From assembly GCA_018985225.1 (NCBI GenBank), contig JADGIF010000282.1, positions 1 through 11,815 of the forward strand: a stretch of 11,815 bases of DNA. Reading direction: 5' to 3'. This document shows, in pieces, positions 1-7,437 of the stretch; position 1 is the first letter of the stretch, and each line of letters starts with the position of its first letter. The stretch comes from Amoeboradix gromovi. Lineage: Eukaryota > Sanchytriomycota > Sanchytriomycetes > Sanchytriales > Sanchytriaceae. The translations under genes were made by a program, and so were the position numbers. The notes beneath the pieces were generated by a model. It saw only the letters and a program-made list of their open reading frames with translations, was not told the origin of the DNA and made no database searches.

Positions 1-444
1 CACAAAGAAAGGTACTAATCCAATTTACAAGGCATATATGGCAAAGCATTCATTCAGAACGCTCAGGAGAAAACATGTATTTAACCTATGCAGATGCAAC
101 AAACTATTTAATGTCCTCTATAACATTGTGAATCTATAGGACTGTATACGAAAAACACCTTGGTCTTGCAAATAAGTACTCGACAGAGACGGGCACAAGT
201 GTACTCGAGGAAACAATCCACTTGCAAATTTATATCAGAAGTGAAGGTCTTCCATACAAATGAGATGAAACATATATTATGATAGAAACTGCCTAGGACG
301 TTATGATTTGGAAATTCATTGCAAATGATAGACATGAAATTGGTGTTGCGGGCTACTTCTCATATGAAATGTCGCCAAAGCCGAACGCGTTTTCGCGAGA
401 GAATGAAAAGCGATTTGTGGCCTGAGGATGAAAGGGAAATGAAG
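1..444. other. Region with no recognisable gene
   Basis: No coding region here resembles a known family. The longest plausible frame on the plus strand is a 56-codon ATG ORF at 325-495, rich in Arg, Lys and Glu (with the stretch LWPEDEREMKIWYEIK). It runs into repeat R1, and R2 keeps a similar reading (IWCEIKHVYTSC). A short palindrome-like motif, CGCGTTTTCGCG, lies near 390. The minus strand has only an ORF of 75 codons without recognisable motifs. Confidence 0.4.
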
Positions 445-725
445 ATTTGGTATGAAATTAAACATGTGTATACATCTTGTTCACTTTTCATTTGAGATGT
501 AGTGTGGAGCATATACAGACCTTTGGGACTGAGTTTCCTTTCATTGGGAACATCCAGTAATAGATAGAGTGAGGTAGTATATATGGTCTTTTGGGCCTCT
601 TTTCATTGATATAGCATGAAGTAACAAATATAGAATCTAGAAGTAAACTCTTTTCATTTGAACGTTGAACAAACACTGCTCTTCTTTCTTGAAATCTTTT
701 CTTGTTTAATAAATTCCCACACTTC
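445..725 (-). repeat. Dispersed repeat R1, inverted partner of R2
   Basis: The reverse complement of this segment matches 7435-7722 over nearly its whole length; by eye roughly 85 to 90 percent of bases agree, with several small indels. It covers most of an 86-codon minus-strand ORF (488-748). The indels between copies shift the frame, so R1 and R2 cannot both encode the same protein, and a noncoding repeat is the simpler reading. In its own orientation the copy begins TGTGGGAATT and ends near ATACCA, which is LTR-like. However, the bases just outside (GAAG and AAT) are also shared by both copies, so these are not clear element ends and no target-site duplication is visible. Confidence 0.75.
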
Positions 726-1029
726 AATGACAGGCATATACAAGTCATAACCTAATACGCGGTCCGAGCTCTCTTCTTTTCTTCAATCCCCAGACCTCGG
801 TGAAATTTACAATGATTCTCAAGAGGAAGAAATTCACAGGGTGGACTCTCTGTCCAAGTGAATCCAATTTGAAGACCGAAGCTTATTATAAAATGACTAA
901 TTCGCAGACACTGCTAACTCATCTAGGGCTCTTGATCGAAAAGAATCGCTACCTTATCTCTTATTTCTGATTCCTCTACAACAAACTAGAATAATACCTG
1001 GACTTTCAACGAGGAGCATAATCACTAAT
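726..1029. other. Intergenic stretch with one short ORF
   Basis: No recognised gene is present. A 52-residue ATG ORF lies at 812-970 on the plus strand; it starts MILKRKKF, has a basic N-terminus and matches no family I know. The last 50 bases share weak similarity (CTTTCAACG and following) with the region just upstream of the basic segment in the Fanzor derivative at 1640-2215. The left Fanzor fragment may therefore begin somewhat before 1030. Confidence 0.3.
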
Positions 1030-1620
1030 AAAAGGATACGGTTAAAAGAAACAGAGAAGAGGAAAGAGCAAATACGTTTGGGACACCAAATATAATAGAC
1101 TGTACAAATAGTATTCTAGACATCCCATAAGGAAGAAATTCAGTACTCTCTACCTTCTTTGGTATTACAAACTTTTGCTTTCTCTTCATTGTATTACTAG
1201 GTAGAGCAGCTGTTTATACTAATTTAATTTATACAATAGTTCAGTAAATTAAGTAAGACCAAAAAAGTGTAGATGTCAAATTAATTCTTGAGAGTTAAGC
1301 TAATTTAAATGTTCAGTACTAAAAAGTAGTCTAGTTATTATATTTGGTGTCCCAAATATTTAATGAATGAAGCATTGACTAGACAAACGTGTAAAGGCTG
1401 TTCGCCGCTATAGATAACCAATTTGGAGATATATCTATGCATGAAATGTCATTAGGAATTAGATAAAGACCATATTGCAACAAGAAATATACATGAACTC
1501 TGTGTTTCTATTCAATTCCGCCTCAAGGTGGTGGAAGCGTGCACAACCACTGTAGCACGTTGATATTGGGTTTATTCTGTGGAAATTCTTGATGTTGTCG
1601 TAAGAAAAGAGTTGAATGCG
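1030..1620 (+). pseudogene. Fanzor-like C-terminal fragment, interrupted by TIR element M1
   Basis: This is a decayed relative of the 1640-2215 copy. Left of M1, 1039-1074 reads IRLKETEKRKEQ, matching VRLKFKCKQRKDD in the sister copy. Right of M1, from 1363, the frame reads NEALTRQTCKGC, a stop, then ITNLEIYLCMKCH, a stop, then ELDKDHIATRNI. These correspond to the zinc ribbon (two CxxC pairs) and the RuvC-III motif of Fanzor/TnpB nucleases. Two in-frame stops and the insertion make it dead. The C-terminal block at 1513-1600 aligns at DNA level with the other three copies. Fanzors are RNA-guided DNA endonucleases; here only the extreme C-terminal parts remain, with no RuvC-I or RuvC-II. Confidence 0.8.
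1077..1356. mobile_element. MITE-like TIR element M1 (280 bp)
   Basis: Perfect 21-bp terminal inverted repeats lie at 1077-1097 and 1336-1356 (TTTGGGACACCAAATATAAT plus A, and its reverse complement). Similarity continues imperfectly inward (TAGACT on the left, AGTCTAGT on the right). No ORF of note lies between, so the element is non-autonomous. A TA dinucleotide follows the right end directly, and one lies two bases before the left end. TA duplication is typical of Tc1/mariner-type elements, but the two extra bases make this tentative. The insertion splits the Fanzor fragment, so M1 arrived after it. M2 and M3 carry related termini. Confidence 0.85.
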
Positions 1621-1919
1621 GAGTTACAGCTCGATTGTTTTCTTGAATAAATCATTTGTCGCGAATTTTTATACATTTTAATATAATTTCATGACTTTCA
1701 GATTCTTCCAATAGATTAAATACTCGATATTCTTCCTTTTCACAAATGGTAAATGGAATTAATGAATTTAATGCCGAATATGTTAAACCTAAAGAAATAA
1801 GTAACAGGAAAACTGGACCAAACATAAAGGAATTAAATCTCTTTCAACGTCAAGAAAGAGATATCTGTACAATTTATTCAAGGTACGCTTGAAGTTCAAG
1901 TGTAAACAGAGGAAAGACG

Positions 1920-2192
1920 ATGGTTGAGTGTAATGAAGCATTTACTAGTCAGACATGTACAAGGTGTGGTACTCTAAAGAAAACTAACTTAGAAACCTAC
2001 ACTTGTGATAATTGTCATTTGGAGATAGATAGAGACCATATGGCAGCAAGGAACATATACATCAAGTATCTGCATCCTTATTTAATCCCGCCACAGGGTA
2101 GTGAAAGCGTGAGGAATCACTGTAACGGAGCATCTAGCATTGCTAGTTTCTTTGTGGAAATTCTCGATTCTCTCGGAAATCAGGACTTTTAA
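1920..2192 (+). pseudogene. Fanzor/TnpB-like nuclease, zinc ribbon plus RuvC-III C-terminus
   Basis: This 90-residue frame is the C-terminal end of a Fanzor (eukaryotic TnpB homologue). Residues 3-16 (ECNEAFTSQTCTRC) are the conserved E-x-TSxTCxxC entry to the zinc ribbon. The second CxxC is CDNC at residues 29-32, and IDRDHMAARNI at 36-46 is the RuvC-III motif with its acidic residues. After that comes a 40-residue tail (SESVRNHCNGASS and following) that is conserved as DNA in the sister copies. The family's RuvC-I, RuvC-II and recognition domains are absent, and a related upstream piece is out of frame. The protein cannot be an active nuclease alone. All ribbon and RuvC-III residues are intact, making this the youngest-looking of the four copies. 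Confidence 0.8.
2100..2121 (+). other. Conserved small stem-loop in the 3' block of Fanzor derivatives
   Basis: AGTGA (2100-2104) pairs with TCACT (2117-2121) around a 12-base loop. The same stem occurs at 4857-4878 with a 12-base loop. It occurs as GGTGG/CCACT at 1530-1551 with a 12-base loop, and on the minus strand at 10220-10240 as GGTGA/TCACT with an 11-base loop. In the 1530 copy the inner A-T pair has become G-C on both sides, a compensatory change, and the outer pair becomes G-U. In Fanzor and TnpB systems the guide RNA scaffold overlaps the 3' end of the nuclease gene, so this could be part of it. That role is inference. Confidence 0.45.
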
Positions 2193-2312
2193 TGAGGAGC
2201 TATCGCTTTAAACTAAACAAGACATTTAACAATAAAATAGCGTTTATTCATCTGATATAATACTTCTTCTGAACCCAGAAATTGGTGTAGGAATGAATAA
2301 TCGGATCATATC

Positions 2313-2765
2313 AATAAAGACATGGATAATATTAAGTCTCGTGGAAAGTACACTTCTCGTGGTAAGCAAAGAAAGATTAATAATAGAAAGAGGAAGAAGG
2401 CCTGGATCTATAAGCGCATAAAAGATTTAATCACAACCTTACATTATGAAGTTATCAAATCTTTAGGCAAGTTTCCAGTGATTCTGTTACCTGAATTTGA
2501 TACACAAGATATGATGAAGAAATTGAATCGTAATCAATAGAGAGAACTGCAATCTCTTGGACATTATACTTTCAAACAAAGATTAATGCATAAATGTAAA
2601 TTATATGGACAAAGTTTATTTATAATTGATGAAGCTTATTCCACAGTGACTTGCTTCAAATGCAATCATATAAACAACAAGATTCAAGGAAGATGGTTCA
2701 AATGTAATGCGTGTGGTCACGAAGATCATAGAGATATTAATCCAGGTATTGTTTTATTAATTTAG
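2313..2765 (+). pseudogene. Second, different Fanzor-like nuclease, C-terminal half, broken
   Basis: Two open stretches in one frame, separated by a single TAG at 2538-2540, give the C-terminal half of a Fanzor/TnpB nuclease. The first ATG is at 2322. The basic segment SRGKQRKINNRKRKKAW leads into the RuvC-II region with VILLPEFDTQDM, whose Glu is the expected catalytic residue. After the stop come GHYTFKQRL, then IIDEAYSTVTCFKC (the DEAYTSxTC entry to the zinc ribbon), FKCNACGHED with the second CxxC, and HRDIN, a degraded RuvC-III (DRDxNGARNI in active members). The frame ends shortly after. RuvC-I and the N-terminal half are missing, and there is an in-frame stop just upstream of 2299. The sequence differs from the neighbouring short derivatives, so it belongs to another lineage. 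Confidence 0.82.
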
Positions 2766-3364
2766 GGAAAAATATGCTTAAATGGCACTTACCCAAGTTG
2801 TCTACACTGAAGGAGTGTGGGATCTCGAAGTAATTTGAGAGCTTTACATTTAACGTAGGCGTTATTATGTTATTAAATGATGCGTTATGGCGATTTAATG
2901 TTTCTAATGTGCAGCCATTTGTGAATGAAAAATTGGATACTAGCACTACCAATGATTTGGTCAAAGATTAGTTTGTTCTTATGAAATACACACAAACTAT
3001 GAATGCATTTGATTGTTATGTGCATATTCCATAACTCTGTAAAAAGCTATCAAAGATACGTTGATATACAACTTTTTGAGTAAATTTAATGCTTAGATAA
3101 ATCACGATCATAATAATACCCAAAGTGGCACAAGTGCTTGGGATTACAATAAACAATTTATTATAATCTTCTCATCATGAGTGAATTGACGTAGTTTGTC
3201 TTTAAACAATCCATGGTTGTGAATGTAAAACAAGAAGATCATTTTTGGATGACAATATAGCATCTTTTTATGTTTGAGAAGATAGAAACCGTCATTTATT
3301 ATAATTCCCCAGCATCTTTATTCAGTCACCAAATTTACAACTTCGAAGATCAAATTCAAGAACA
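2766..3364. other. Intergenic region upstream of the omega-amidase gene
   Basis: No recognised gene is present. Some coding-like plus-strand reading (about 2855-2970, including ALWRFNVSNVQPFVNEKL) may be remaining Fanzor C-terminal tail, but I cannot place it firmly. An antisense frame of 75 codons (2737-2964) shows no motifs. The segment just before the amidase is AT-rich, with TTATTATAATT at about 3296-3306, some 60 bases before the first ATG, a possible but weak core promoter. Confidence 0.35.
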
Positions 3365-4288
3365 ATGGGCACAAGATCTAAAAACTATATAACGCAACTG
3401 ATTTATGGACTGACTAAGACTCCATTTCCACAATGCAAACTTATGTTTTTAATTTTTCCTCTTTTTCAAACAATGATTAAAATTGCGCTACTTCAAGTTA
3501 AGATCGCTGCTATCAAATCCAGCAACATCAAGAAAGTCAGATCCATGATATCTGAAGCGGTTATAAATAATGCCAAAATAGTTGTACTGCCTGAATGCTT
3601 CAATTGTCCTTATGGCATCAATTACTTTAAAGAGTACAGTGAGCCAGAGCGTGGGGACACTTGGTCATTTTTGCAGCAGCAATCGTTTGAGCACAGTATA
3701 TTACTTATAGGTGGCAGTATCCCAGAAATAGATATAAACAATAAGATATACAACACTTGCTTTGTATTCGAGAATGGCGAGTATTTAGGTAAACATCGTA
3801 AAGTGCATTTATTTGATATTGATATCCCTAATAAAATAAAATTTACGGAGTCTCAAGTGTTGTCAAGTGGCAAACAAGTCACGACACTAAAAACCAGTTT
3901 TGGACTCGTGGGTATCGGGATTTGCTATGACATCAGGTTTCCGGAAATGCAAATGATAAGTGCTCGGAGAGGCGCATTCTTGTTATGCTATCCAGGCGCA
4001 TTTAATCAAGTTACTGGTCCACTCCACTGGGATTTGTTGATGAGAAGTAGAGCTATGGATAACCAGGTGTTTGTTGCTGCATGTGCACCTGCTTTGGATA
4101 CAAATGCTGATTATCATTCTTATGGACATTCGTTGATCGTGGATCCCATGGGTAAGATACTACAACAAGCAAAAGAAAAAGAAGAAATTATCTACGCTGA
4201 ATTGAATTTAGATGAAATTGAATCCACTAGGTCTGGTATTCCCACCTCAAAACAGAGAAGATTTGATGTATATCCGAGGGTAGATTAG
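3365..4288 (+). CDS. NIT2: Omega-amidase, Nit2-type nitrilase superfamily protein
   Basis: Members hydrolyse alpha-ketoglutaramate (and alpha-ketosuccinamate) to the 2-oxoacid plus ammonia, closing the glutamine transaminase cycle. The sequence follows the Nit2 pattern closely. Counting from the long start, the catalytic triad is Glu77 in LPECFNCPYG, Lys146 in KHRKVHLFDID and Cys187 in GIGICYDIRFPE. Other family blocks are IGGSIPE, YPGAFNQVTGPLHWDLL, RSRAMDNQVFVA and YGHSLIVDPMG. From the internal Met37 (3473) the protein is 271 residues, close to the usual 276 or so. The 36 extra residues lack acidic residues, are Lys/Arg-containing and partly hydrophobic, so they could be a mitochondrial presequence, or simply 5' leader. 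The first ATG has A at -3 and G at +4, which favours its use. No intron or break is seen. Confidence 0.95.
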   Translation: MGTRSKNYITQLIYGLTKTPFPQCKLMFLIFPLFQTMIKIALLQVKIAAIKSSNIKKVRSMISEAVINNAKIVVLPECFNCPYGINYFKEYSEPERGDTWSFLQQQSFEHSILLIGGSIPEIDINNKIYNTCFVFENGEYLGKHRKVHLFDIDIPNKIKFTESQVLSSGKQVTTLKTSFGLVGIGICYDIRFPEMQMISARRGAFLLCYPGAFNQVTGPLHWDLLMRSRAMDNQVFVAACAPALDTNADYHSYGHSLIVDPMGKILQQAKEKEEIIYAELNLDEIESTRSGIPTSKQRRFDVYPRVD

Positions 4289-4370
4289 TTAGTAAATTGT
4301 TCAATAATCATAAAAAATACTCTGCATTATTGGCCACATGCTGGTCTATTTATTCCTCTATTTTACATGA

Positions 4371-4526
4371 CTACCTCTTTATATCAATGCTATTCAGTCT
4401 TGCAATTTCTGATAGCAGGACAGGAACTCTGAACTCGTTAGTTACATCAGCTGAAAGCCAATCTGAATGCAGCTTAAAGACGTGGCTGTGTAGACTAAAG
4501 CTATTGAATTTTGTAGAATAAATCAT
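4371..4526 (-). other. Small antisense ORF, unidentified
   Basis: This 51-residue ATG frame points toward the 3' end of the amidase gene. It starts MIYSTKFNSF and includes SDWLSADVTNEFRVPVLLSE. The composition is protein-like, but no family is recognised and no promoter is obvious. The first bases overlap the left end of the Fanzor derivative at about 4515. It may be a chance ORF or a relic exon. The plus strand here is also open (4297-4521) without motifs. Confidence 0.2.
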
Positions 4527-4965
4527 TTATCGAATCTGTATGTATTTTTATATAATTGCATGACTCTTCTAGATCTTTCAAATGCCTTGAATACTTGATA
4601 CTCTTCATTCGCAAATATAAATCAAATCTAAAGAATAACTAATAGTTGTAGTACACATCCATCAATGTTGAGGAACTGGCCCAAACATGGAAAAATTAGA
4701 TGTCTTCAATCCCTTGAAAGAGATTAACGATAAATGAACTTAAAAACTATTTATTTAACAATTCGTATGTGATTGTTCTTACCACATGTGCAACAATAGA
4801 GACAGCAAGGAATATATACATCAAGTATACACCCTTATGCAATCCCGCCTCAGGGTAGTGAAAGCGTGAGCAATCACTGTAACGGATTTATTAACATTGC
4901 TAGTTTCTCTGTGGAGATTCTTTATTTTCTCGGAAATCATGAGGAGTTTTAGCATTATTTCCTTG
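4515..4965 (+). mobile_element. Short Fanzor-derived element, decayed copy (copy B)
   Basis: The left end (GAATAAATCATTT and the following 90 bases) aligns with 1642-1747. The stretch from GGAACTGG(C)CCAAACAT onward aligns with 1808-1860. The right part from 4796 (ACAGCAAGGAATATATACATCAAGTAT, shown only in part by position) aligns with 2041-2200, including the block AGTGAAAGCGTGAG. The zinc ribbon is largely deleted and no long frame remains. The small stem-loop at 4857-4878 is unchanged. This copy matches the 1640-2215 unit from end to end, which helps define the element. It sits between the amidase and the propeller gene, in the same orientation as both. Confidence 0.7.
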
Positions 4966-5130
4966 AAACTTTTATATTTCAGATTCTCTACTCAAGCTTC
5001 CCTAGAGATAAATGTACCATGTGCAATTTATTGAAGCACACATAGAAATTGCAACGATGTATGGTATAATCCGGCTGCTTCAAATTTTCATTTGCAATCG
5101 AATATTCCTAATTTAATATTTAAAAATTTC

Positions 5131-5157
5131 ATGTGCAAACATTTTCTGTTTGCACAT
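5131..5157. promoter_or_regulatory. Perfect 10-bp inverted repeat upstream of the propeller gene
   Basis: ATGTGCAAAC (5131-5140) is followed after a 7-base spacer by its exact reverse complement GTTTGCACAT (5148-5157). It ends 13 bases before a TATA box and lies 43 bases before the start codon. Such a dyad could bind a dimeric transcription factor; the alternative, an RNA hairpin, would require transcription to start further upstream. Function is inference. Confidence 0.5.
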
Positions 5158-5170
5158 TATACATCATTTT

Positions 5171-5178
5171 TATAAAAG
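5171..5178 (+). promoter_or_regulatory. TATA box of the propeller gene
   Basis: TATAAAAG, a close match to the eukaryotic consensus, lies 29 bases before the ATG at 5200. With the usual 25 to 35 base spacing, transcription would begin almost at the start codon and leave a very short or absent 5' leader. The signal peptide begins exactly at this ATG, so a later start is unlikely. Confidence 0.65.
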
Positions 5179-5199
5179 GGTAGATCCCCAATCTTATTT

Positions 5200-6228
5200 A
5201 TGTTACTGTTAAGTTTGTGGATAGCTCAAGTTCAGGCTGCAGATACTGTATTTGTTACGGATACTTATTTAAAATGGTCGAAAAAGGATGCCAAAGGATA
5301 TGTCCAGTTGTCCACTTCTGCTGGTCGTATTATTGGAATTACCTCTGATGGCTCTATTTATTGTGGAGCTATGGGCGATGATCCGTTCTCGAATAAGCAA
5401 TACCATTGGAAAATGCGTCCTGTAATTGGGCCAGGCACATTGAAGGATGGGTTTGGGGCTACTTCTATTTCAATAGATGCACTCATGGCATGCATCACTA
5501 CATTCAGTGGTAGTCTCTATTGCACAAAAATGATTGGACGTACGAGACCAACATGGGTTCTTATGTCAACGCCAACGTCCGCGCCCACGTTTAATAGTGT
5601 TTCAATTGGTGGTGGACTCATGTGTGGTATAGCATCCGAAAGTCTGGAAGTTTTTTGCTCACGATTTATGAGAGGCGACCTATGGACCTCCATGGGAGGC
5701 AATCTCAGTAAAATGTCAGTCAACAACGATGGAGCAAGACTCTGTGGTATTAACGCAGATCGAAATATATTCTGTGCTCAGATTTCTATGGTAGACGACA
5801 CCATCACAAATGTATCAGGATATGTGCAAATCAATGGCCAATTGGACTCTATTAGTTTTCATGGCGATACACTCTGTGGAATTCAATATAATGTGAATTC
5901 CATGTATTGCGTCACGGAATCCTTGGTTACCGCGAACTCATTGTATGAGTGGACTCAATTCAACTTCAACTTTTACACTTTTTCTAGCTTGAGTATTAGC
6001 GACACGTATTCATACGGGATAGACAAAGATGGATATATTTATAAAACAGATTCAAGAAGTATTACCGGAATTTTGACTAACTACAACACGATGAAAGCCG
6101 CCCTAATAGCGGCACAAGAGGCACTAGCGGCACAAGGCGAAGACCAAGGCGAAGTCCAAGTCGAAGGTGGAGGCGAAAGTGTGAGTTTAGTATGTGCTTT
6201 TTCTCTGATTGGTTGCCTCTTTGAGTAA
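5200..6228 (+). CDS. Secreted RCC1/tectonin-like beta-propeller protein, probable GPI anchor
   Basis: This 342-residue protein begins with a signal peptide (MLLLSLWIAQVQA, cleavage likely after residue 13 or 14). Six repeats follow, of the form SISxxxxxCGIxxDxxIYC, around residues 34-57, 86-108, 131-153, 168-192, 213-237 and 261-281. This is the periodicity of tectonin/RCC1-type beta-propeller blades. Blades 2 to 5 each carry two cysteines 10 or 11 residues apart (98/108, 142/153, 182/192, 226/237), suggesting one disulfide per blade. Blade 1 has one and blade 6 none. A low-complexity Ala/Gln/Glu/Gly linker (about 303-326) leads to GGGES and a hydrophobic tail (328-341), the layout of a GPI-attachment signal. 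The likely location is cell surface or wall. Tectonins bind glycans, but the ligand here is unknown. A GTGAGT near 6180 could be a splice donor, which would change the C-terminus. Confidence 0.85.
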   Translation: MLLLSLWIAQVQAADTVFVTDTYLKWSKKDAKGYVQLSTSAGRIIGITSDGSIYCGAMGDDPFSNKQYHWKMRPVIGPGTLKDGFGATSISIDALMACITTFSGSLYCTKMIGRTRPTWVLMSTPTSAPTFNSVSIGGGLMCGIASESLEVFCSRFMRGDLWTSMGGNLSKMSVNNDGARLCGINADRNIFCAQISMVDDTITNVSGYVQINGQLDSISFHGDTLCGIQYNVNSMYCVTESLVTANSLYEWTQFNFNFYTFSSLSISDTYSYGIDKDGYIYKTDSRSITGILTNYNTMKAALIAAQEALAAQGEDQGEVQVEGGGESVSLVCAFSLIGCLFE

Positions 6229-7035
6229 ATTATTATGAACTAATCAAGCTGTTAAATTAACTGAACAGACTTACCATAATGCAAAACCAGGCATGGTACT
6301 CTCTCTAGAACCACCCTTTGATATCAACAATTTAGTCAAACAGTTTTCCTGCAGTCCGCAAGAAAGATAATGATATCGAACTAGTTTTACACAAACTAGT
6401 CGTCCTTAGCTTTATGAAGATCTTCTGTAGTACTGGCATTATTCTTTAAAATGGTAATTGCACTGCATCTCTTGTGGAAATAAAAAAATATCAACTACTA
6501 TTTAATTAGCAAGATAATTAAGTGATATAAATGGTAACGACGATGTTTACATAAAAATGCATAGCGACTAAATCTTTGAATGCTTTCAAAACCTTTAACT
6601 CAGATCCTTGCAGAAATCATGCTTAAAGGTCACGCAATCAATGCTGGTTGAATATCATAGTTTCTTTGATTGATACACTGCAAAGGTAATGTTTTGGAGT
6701 ATATAAGCAATTTTATGGTTGCTAAACAATCCTTGTCTATATATAAGCACTTGCAATTTCATTTGTAAACTTCAGTATGTGTTGAAGAACTATCTAGCAG
6801 AGTAACAGCACAATTTTGGTTTTTCTTAGTACAAGGGGGACTAAGACTATCCTAAGAGTTCAAAAACCTAGATTTAGCGATAGTGCAGAGCGGTTCAATG
6901 AACAAATTCCCATATCATGTCCATGCGTCCTGCGTGCTCCAGTTCAAATCTTTTTTTGCAATTTCATGAATGTCTTGGCAAGGATGCACGTAGCATGTGG
7001 AGATTGTCTAAAAAAGCTAATTCGGAATCGGGGAT
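6229..7035. other. Long non-coding stretch with two TATA-like boxes
   Basis: No recognised gene is present. AATAAA at 6479-6484 is a possible but distant polyadenylation signal for the propeller gene. Two TATA-like motifs, TATATAAGCA at 6700-6709 and TATATAAGCA again at 6740-6749, lie exactly 40 bases apart. Downstream (6816-7058) the plus strand is open in two overlapping frames, one reading RVQKPRFSDSAERFNEQIP and the other FHECLGKDARSMWRLSKKAN. No ATG starts the first frame. It may be a broken gene served by these boxes, but I do not recognise it. Confidence 0.4.
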
Positions 7036-7437
7036 TTATTTATTTATGGAATTCCTAATTAAGGCAATTAAACTCTTGCCTTGCAGATATATCATGCTTT
7101 CTTGATAAGTCTCTGGCACTATAAACCTGATACGGGTCTCCTCTGTGGACTTGAAAGTAAAATGGAAAACATTGGAGGTCTCAAACTTGCTGTTGCTCAT
7201 CACATCTGCTATAAAAATCACCTGGAACGCATCCTTCCATTTTTTTGGCACATTCTATCGCTCGCTTGGCGGGGTGCTGTACACAGCGATTGACTTCAAC
7301 CGCAGAATGGATCCCAGGGGGACTGGCAGCCGAAAGAGCACGTCATCCGTGGCTATGAAATCGATGGACTTTGACTTTGTGTAGAACATCGAGATGCAGA
7401 TAGCCGTATCATAGGCAGTCCTTACCAGATAGCCGAA
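7036..7437 (-). pseudogene. ACOT9-like acyl-CoA thioesterase (hotdog fold), C-terminal fragment
   Basis: Two minus-strand frames together match the C-terminal hotdog domain of ACOT9-type acyl-CoA thioesterases, which hydrolyse acyl-CoA to free acid and CoA in mitochondria. The upstream frame (7437 to about 7240) reads FGYLVRTAYDTAI, then IDFIATDDVLFRLPVPLGSI, the pattern GGxLMRxAYExA...DDIxFRxPVPxGS. The second frame (7251 down) reads AFQVIFIADV, then NVFHFTF, IVPETYQESMIYLQGKS, the family's terminal block. The frames meet at a run of seven T on the plus strand (7240-7246), where one base too many explains the shift. The N-terminal two-thirds is missing, and the fragment stops exactly where repeat R2 begins. 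It is more GC-rich than its surroundings. The frameshift could be a real decay mutation or a homopolymer sequencing error, but the truncation stands either way. Confidence 0.8.

Larger units (their letters stand above)
1640..2215 (+). mobile_element. Short Fanzor-derived element, best preserved copy (copy A)
   Basis: The 5' part (about 1640-1750) aligns with 4515-4620. The middle (about 1800-1860) aligns with 4665-4725, and the 3' part (2083-2200) aligns with the other three copies. The coding end is described at 1920-2192. Just upstream, 1878-1921 reads VRLKFKCKQRKDD in a frame one base away from the zinc-ribbon ORF. There is no room for a full nuclease of several hundred residues between the shared 5' end and the zinc ribbon. 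The unit therefore looks like an internally deleted, non-autonomous derivative. The exact ends are estimated from where similarity between copies fades; no terminal repeats are evident. Confidence 0.6.

Noticed and set aside
445-725. 86-codon minus-strand ORF (488-748) as a protein gene
   Set aside because: The related copy R2 has frame-shifting indels and stops in the same frame, so the sequence is better explained as a noncoding repeat.
2538-2540. TAG within the second Fanzor as a reassigned or readthrough codon
   Set aside because: The RuvC-III motif is degraded and the N-terminal half is missing, so a nonsense mutation in a relic is simpler. The intact genes end normally and show no in-frame TAG.
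5517-5726. Antisense ORF within the propeller gene
   Set aside because: It is a shadow of a strong coding frame with repeats and a signal peptide on the other strand.
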